This document shows positions 49,101-51,376 of a stretch of 51,376 nucleotides of DNA, piece after piece. Origin of the DNA: a virus. Position 1 is the first letter of the stretch, and each line of letters begins with the position of its first letter. The stretch is from IMG/VR virus record IMGVR_UViG_3300020401_000022, positions 1 to 51,376 of that record; one strand, written 5' to 3'. The position numbers were made by a program, and so were the translations under genes. The notes below the pieces were generated by a model that worked only from the letters and a program-made list of their open reading frames with translations, made no database searches and was not told the origin of the DNA.

Positions 49101-51376
49101 TCAATTGAAGCTCTAAATTCTTTATTTGTTAAATCACCTGGAGTATTAACTACTGATGTAAAGTCATCTACTATGAAACCTGATTTTAATCTTGTACCAA
49201 CATTATCATGTAATGCTTGTGATTCAAGCAATGATAATGAAACTGCACTTTCAAGATTTCTAACACGTTTTTCGATTTTAGAAATATCTTTCATAGTAAA
49301 ACCACGTTGTTGACCTTCAGCTATCTTAATTGTTTTTGCTGGATATCTTACTGCAGGTGGTACATCAATAGTTGCTAATAACATAGTACCAGGAGCTAAA
49401 TCAGGTTCTTTTGATTCTTTAGTATCACCAATACCAGGAACCACTTTAATTTCTGCATCTTTGTTTAAAACAAATGATATTTTTTGTCCTAAGAAAAATT
49501 CTGCATCAGTTGAGAATTGTCCATCAGGCATAACGTGCGCACCTGTATTCTCTAAGTTTCTCCAGCTAAATGATAGTGGGTTTTGTGCTGTTGAATAATT
49601 AGAACCTAATCTTTGTCTAAATCTGAAATCTACATAGTTTCTTAAATTAACACCAGCAAGTGGTTCGTATCCTTTTATTTCTTGAGGGTCTTTAAAATAT
49701 CTTGGGTCAACTGAATAGAATCCATCAGCTGCATATGAATCAACACTATAAAAGAAACCTTCAAATGGGTCAGCATCAAAGTAAGAGTAGAATACTAATA
49801 TGTCTCCATTTGCTGGTGCAGGTACTGATTTCTTACGGATGATAGAACCAATACCATAGTAATCAGCTCTTTGACCGTTATCAAGTAAATAATTATTTGT
49901 AATATCTGTACCAGGTATTGTAGTACCTACTGAAGTAAATGTAATAGTATCTGAAATTGCAGTTTCTCTATCAGGAACTTTTAATGTAAGTGCTTCACCT
50001 TCTACAAATGCTGAACCTTTTTCAAAACAAACTTGTACTTCATCTGCTAATCCAGTACCAGATTTTACAATATGATAACCTGTTGTAGCTGATAACGTAC
50101 TTTCTCCTGTTGCGACTGTATTTGATAATGCTACTCTTGCTCTTGATTTAGACTGTTTTCCTACAATTAATGTACCTTGCGGAATTGTAGCACCACCAGA
50201 TATAGAAAGTTTTATAGGTGTAAATGCCGGACTAGGTGCAGTTGTACTTTGAGTAAATGAATTATTTTCAGTAGCTTGTACAATCTTATAAACTTTGTAA
50301 ATGTCTGGATAGTAAAGATTAATTCTTCTATCTTGTGCAGACCATGATGAGTTTACTGCTGTAGTTCTTGTACTGTCAGTATTTCTAATTTTTAATACTC
50401 CATATTTTAGAGTTTTTGTAATCTCTACAGCATCGTCAATTCTTGTTCTTTTGTAATCACCATTTCTATTATGACTCCATTGACTATCAGTTAGATTAGG
50501 CGTCACTGATAATCCACCTTCAGTAGAAGTGATTGTTGGTGGTGATTTATACATTACTTCAAAATCATTATCAAATGGAACTGTGCCAGACCTGAGTGTT
50601 TTGAATGTTTTATCTGAATTACCTAATAGTTCACCACTCACATTTTTAAGTGTAGCACCGGAACCTGGAGTCCATTCAGTTAAAGCTGTAAAAAGTAGAC
50701 TATCAGAATCATCTTTTGCAGCTCTAATTTTTCTTACTGAAGAAAAGTCATATAATCTAGAAGTTTTAATTTTAGATTTTACAGCTGTTAATGCAGTTCT
50801 TGGTATTTCACCAGAAAGTCTTGCTCCAACAGCAAATGGTGCTGATGAGTTAGATACTAATATACCAGGTCTTTGTTGTGATACTCCTGCAATTGTTGTT
50901 GTACCTGTGACATCAGTCCAATCTGAATCATTTTTTCTAGAACCATCTAATCTTACTACATGTCCAGTTTGTACTTTACCAATTAATTCAGCTTTAATTT
51001 CTTCTCCAGGAATATAAACTCCTTTGTGTAAAACTGTATGGTCTGAATCATAAGATGAATTATCAGAGTCACCCAAAGTAATGTGCTGGAACATCTTTAT
51101 ATCATGCATATAAAGTCTACCTTTTGCAATTCCACCAGCAGTTGAAGTTAACTGTACACCGTAAGGTCTAGCAAATCCAATCGTAAAACCTTCTGAATCT
51201 TGTAATGCTAATTTGTTTTCATATGAACCTACACCACCTGATTGTGTTAATAGCATTCCTGACATGACACCCGATGACATATCAAAAATATCTACGTACG
51301 GTGCTCCTTTTATAGATAACTTTGAATTGAATTCTTTTTTTGCTTCTGTACTTCTGTTTATGTAAATATCTCTTGG
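46187..51376 (-). CDS. Very large virion structural protein, N-terminus beyond window
   Basis: The frame has no stop from 46187 up to the right edge, so at least 1,729 residues are encoded. An internal Met at 51280 (MSSGVMSGM) is not the start, because coding continues upstream (PRDIYINRSTEAKKEFNSKL then SIKGAPYVDIF). The protein is beta-rich with long Ser/Thr/Asn stretches. A segment with DILVFYSYFDADPFEGFFYS and YRDFRFRQR-like NYVDFRFRQRLGSNYS (about residues 540-590) resembles the DUF4815-type region of giant tail proteins in marine T4-like phages; I recognise this from memory only. It probably belongs to the baseplate or tail fibre network. DSD motifs occur along it. Confidence 0.85.
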   Translation of the reverse strand, partial: PRDIYINRSTEAKKEFNSKLSIKGAPYVDIFDMSSGVMSGMLLTQSGGVGSYENKLALQDSEGFTIGFARPYGVQLTSTAGGIAKGRLYMHDIKMFQHITLGDSDNSSYDSDHTVLHKGVYIPGEEIKAELIGKVQTGHVVRLDGSRKNDSDWTDVTGTTTIAGVSQQRPGILVSNSSAPFAVGARLSGEIPRTALTAVKSKIKTSRLYDFSSVRKIRAAKDDSDSLLFTALTEWTPGSGATLKNVSGELLGNSDKTFKTLRSGTVPFDNDFEVMYKSPPTITSTEGGLSVTPNLTDSQWSHNRNGDYKRTRIDDAVEITKTLKYGVLKIRNTDSTRTTAVNSSWSAQDRRINLYYPDIYKVYKIVQATENNSFTQSTTAPSPAFTPIKLSISGGATIPQGTLIVGKQSKSRARVALSNTVATGESTLSATTGYHIVKSGTGLADEVQVCFEKGSAFVEGEALTLKVPDRETAISDTITFTSVGTTIPGTDITNNYLLDNGQRADYYGIGSIIRKKSVPAPANGDILVFYSYFDADPFEGFFYSVDSYAADGFYSVDPRYFKDPQEIKGYEPLAGVNLRNYVDFRFRQRLGSNYSTAQNPLSFSWRNLENTGAHVMPDGQFSTDAEFFLGQKISFVLNKDAEIKVVPGIGDTKESKEPDLAPGTMLLATIDVPPAVRYPAKTIKIAEGQQRGFTMKDISKIEKRVRNLESAVSLSLLESQALHDNVGTRLKSGFIVDDFTSVVNTPGDLTNKEFRASIDTQSNQLRAPSIERDVQLERSDAGTNIDPYYLTQGPGYIVKSYTEQAMLEQAFASELVRINPYAAWTYSGIISLTPNQDFWRDPSWNIVENFFIDRTAFGGGTTTVSEAVFDNLTPVTRDIPNTEFNTTETNWTGQVDTTSTVVNNNGINWWVPGNFGMFGTSTVTTETESGTETTRNFITQEEEFTSSNNFNIREVRERDDAFIRSRVVEFVGTGFRPNTDLKAVFDTVDVSNNCQQTDYLPIDVSTSRTYGTVGVLRTDGKGQIRGRFTIPAQTFKTGTKTLLLTDKDGSATTEGQVTYEARGFFEIGDLVAIRATREAGNRLISSSTSDVTRSTVTTTVNPFVWPVINWNFGDPVAQLFTLPLDPGNDPNNFNPASQNARATGSFITSVDVYLGFVDTRTNNDHVLCEIRSTENGYPGQQILGRARVDVTKSNENLTKPTNKTNFRFDAPVFLREQTEYAIVLLTPSDTTSVWTAQQGQEDVNTGGKIDKQPNVGGYYGSFFSSQNGSTWTPEQNRDLTFTANRAEFTTDDSVITMRDKANFYGQPIGQAAGGLAIETFANSYYIKVHHPNHGMYGPDDTHQVRILGVSGNGTVGNSADSDLVRFRGQSTLNGIPISFINNVDGLSNLTASTAGARHKVKNATQDTYMIDLSEQDSDASAINSNPVTGGWHKGVVSGRGGGENVVATSSIQYDSVRTNTSPIILDETTVESKLKSTSGANLILRAASNLFGYSTGDQYYDSPQVKETSFVNAPIDRIVNYTSPRLINGSMNRTATADFEQQLTLKTTNKFVSPVIRLDAASTMFAYKNNIGTYIDDSDMTGLVSTPVVASSTDIAQTEFAAFQAGISSRDEQAGYITKVITLDVPASQIRIFFDADMDPSGEFNIRYKTRAVGDNTEFGEIEFETFPRNQLVNETNFGKFSSRAQFEQFSLTQDVGKEFDALQVKIEMNTKNSSFVSKLRDLRIIAVA

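Noticed and set aside
14870-51376. Idea that DSD enrichment reflects selection for GANTC methylation sites (GAY-TCN)
   Set aside because: Several DSD serines use AGT or AGC (for example in gp15 and gp14), which do not create GANTC, so the pattern is at protein level.
51280-51376. ATG at 51280 as the start of the giant structural gene
   Set aside because: The same frame stays open to the window edge with sensible sequence; AAGGAG at about 51,303-51,308 lies inside coding sequence and too far from that ATG.
1-51376. tRNA genes, CRISPR arrays, insertion sequences
   Set aside because: None seen: no cloverleaf with conserved T-arm, no regularly spaced direct repeats, no transposase-like protein.

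Overview
This window is a piece of the genome of a T4-like (myovirus-type) bacteriophage. It carries the T4 head, neck and tail genes gp13-gp23 (portal, prohead protease, scaffold, major capsid, sheath, tube, both terminase subunits, neck proteins). It also carries the recombination and late-transcription genes gp46, gp47, uvsW, uvsY and gp55, plus phoH. The DNA is AT-rich, and the gene order (gp23, a small gp19-fold gene, phoH, uvsY, uvsW, gp55, gp47, gp46) resembles marine T4-like phages of cyanobacteria and SAR11. The host cannot be read from the sequence. A low-GC marine bacterium such as Pelagibacter is an inference; no photosystem genes or tRNAs were seen.

Layout. Nearly all core genes lie on the minus strand. 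From 1 to 8.6 kb there are two hypothetical proteins (one cut by the window edge), gp46/gp47 nuclease, a split kinase/nucleotidyltransferase pair, a 43-residue membrane peptide, late sigma factor gp55, helicase UvsW, a small beta-rich protein and UvsY. phoH stands alone on the plus strand. From 9.4 to 23.5 kb come head, tube, sheath and terminase genes, including an unusually long, repeat-rich gp22 scaffold and a gp13 neck gene placed next to the portal gene. From 23.5 to 37.9 kb is an accessory region where plus-strand cassettes alternate with short minus-strand operons. The plus-strand genes include four 2-oxoglutarate/Fe(II) oxygenase-like proteins, three possible acetyltransferase-fold proteins, a sulfotransferase-like P-loop protein, a PP-loop ATPase, a cytidylyltransferase, a short-chain dehydrogenase, three glycosyltransferase-like proteins and a methyltransferase. 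The minus-strand operons carry a membrane fatty-acid desaturase with a diiron ferritin-like oxygenase, and a c-type cytochrome with a small membrane protein. From 37.8 to 51.4 kb come tail-fibre/whisker-like structural proteins, gp15, gp14 and a very large virion protein that runs off the right edge.

Regulation. Late-promoter-like octamers (consensus NATAAATA, the kind used by the gp55 sigma factor encoded here) lie before many transcription units. At eleven starts the octamer (exact, or with one mismatch in two cases) ends exactly four bases before the ATG. If these boxes are promoters, transcription would begin on or next to the start codon, giving leaderless late mRNAs. The most abundant structural genes (gp18, gp22, gp23, gp20) instead have conventional Shine-Dalgarno leaders.

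How the genes may work together. The core genes build and fill the virion and run late transcription and recombination. The accessory genes look like host-modifying or virion-modifying functions: surface sugar or lipid modification, hydroxylation, lipid desaturation and respiratory electron transfer. These accessory roles are inferred from motifs only.
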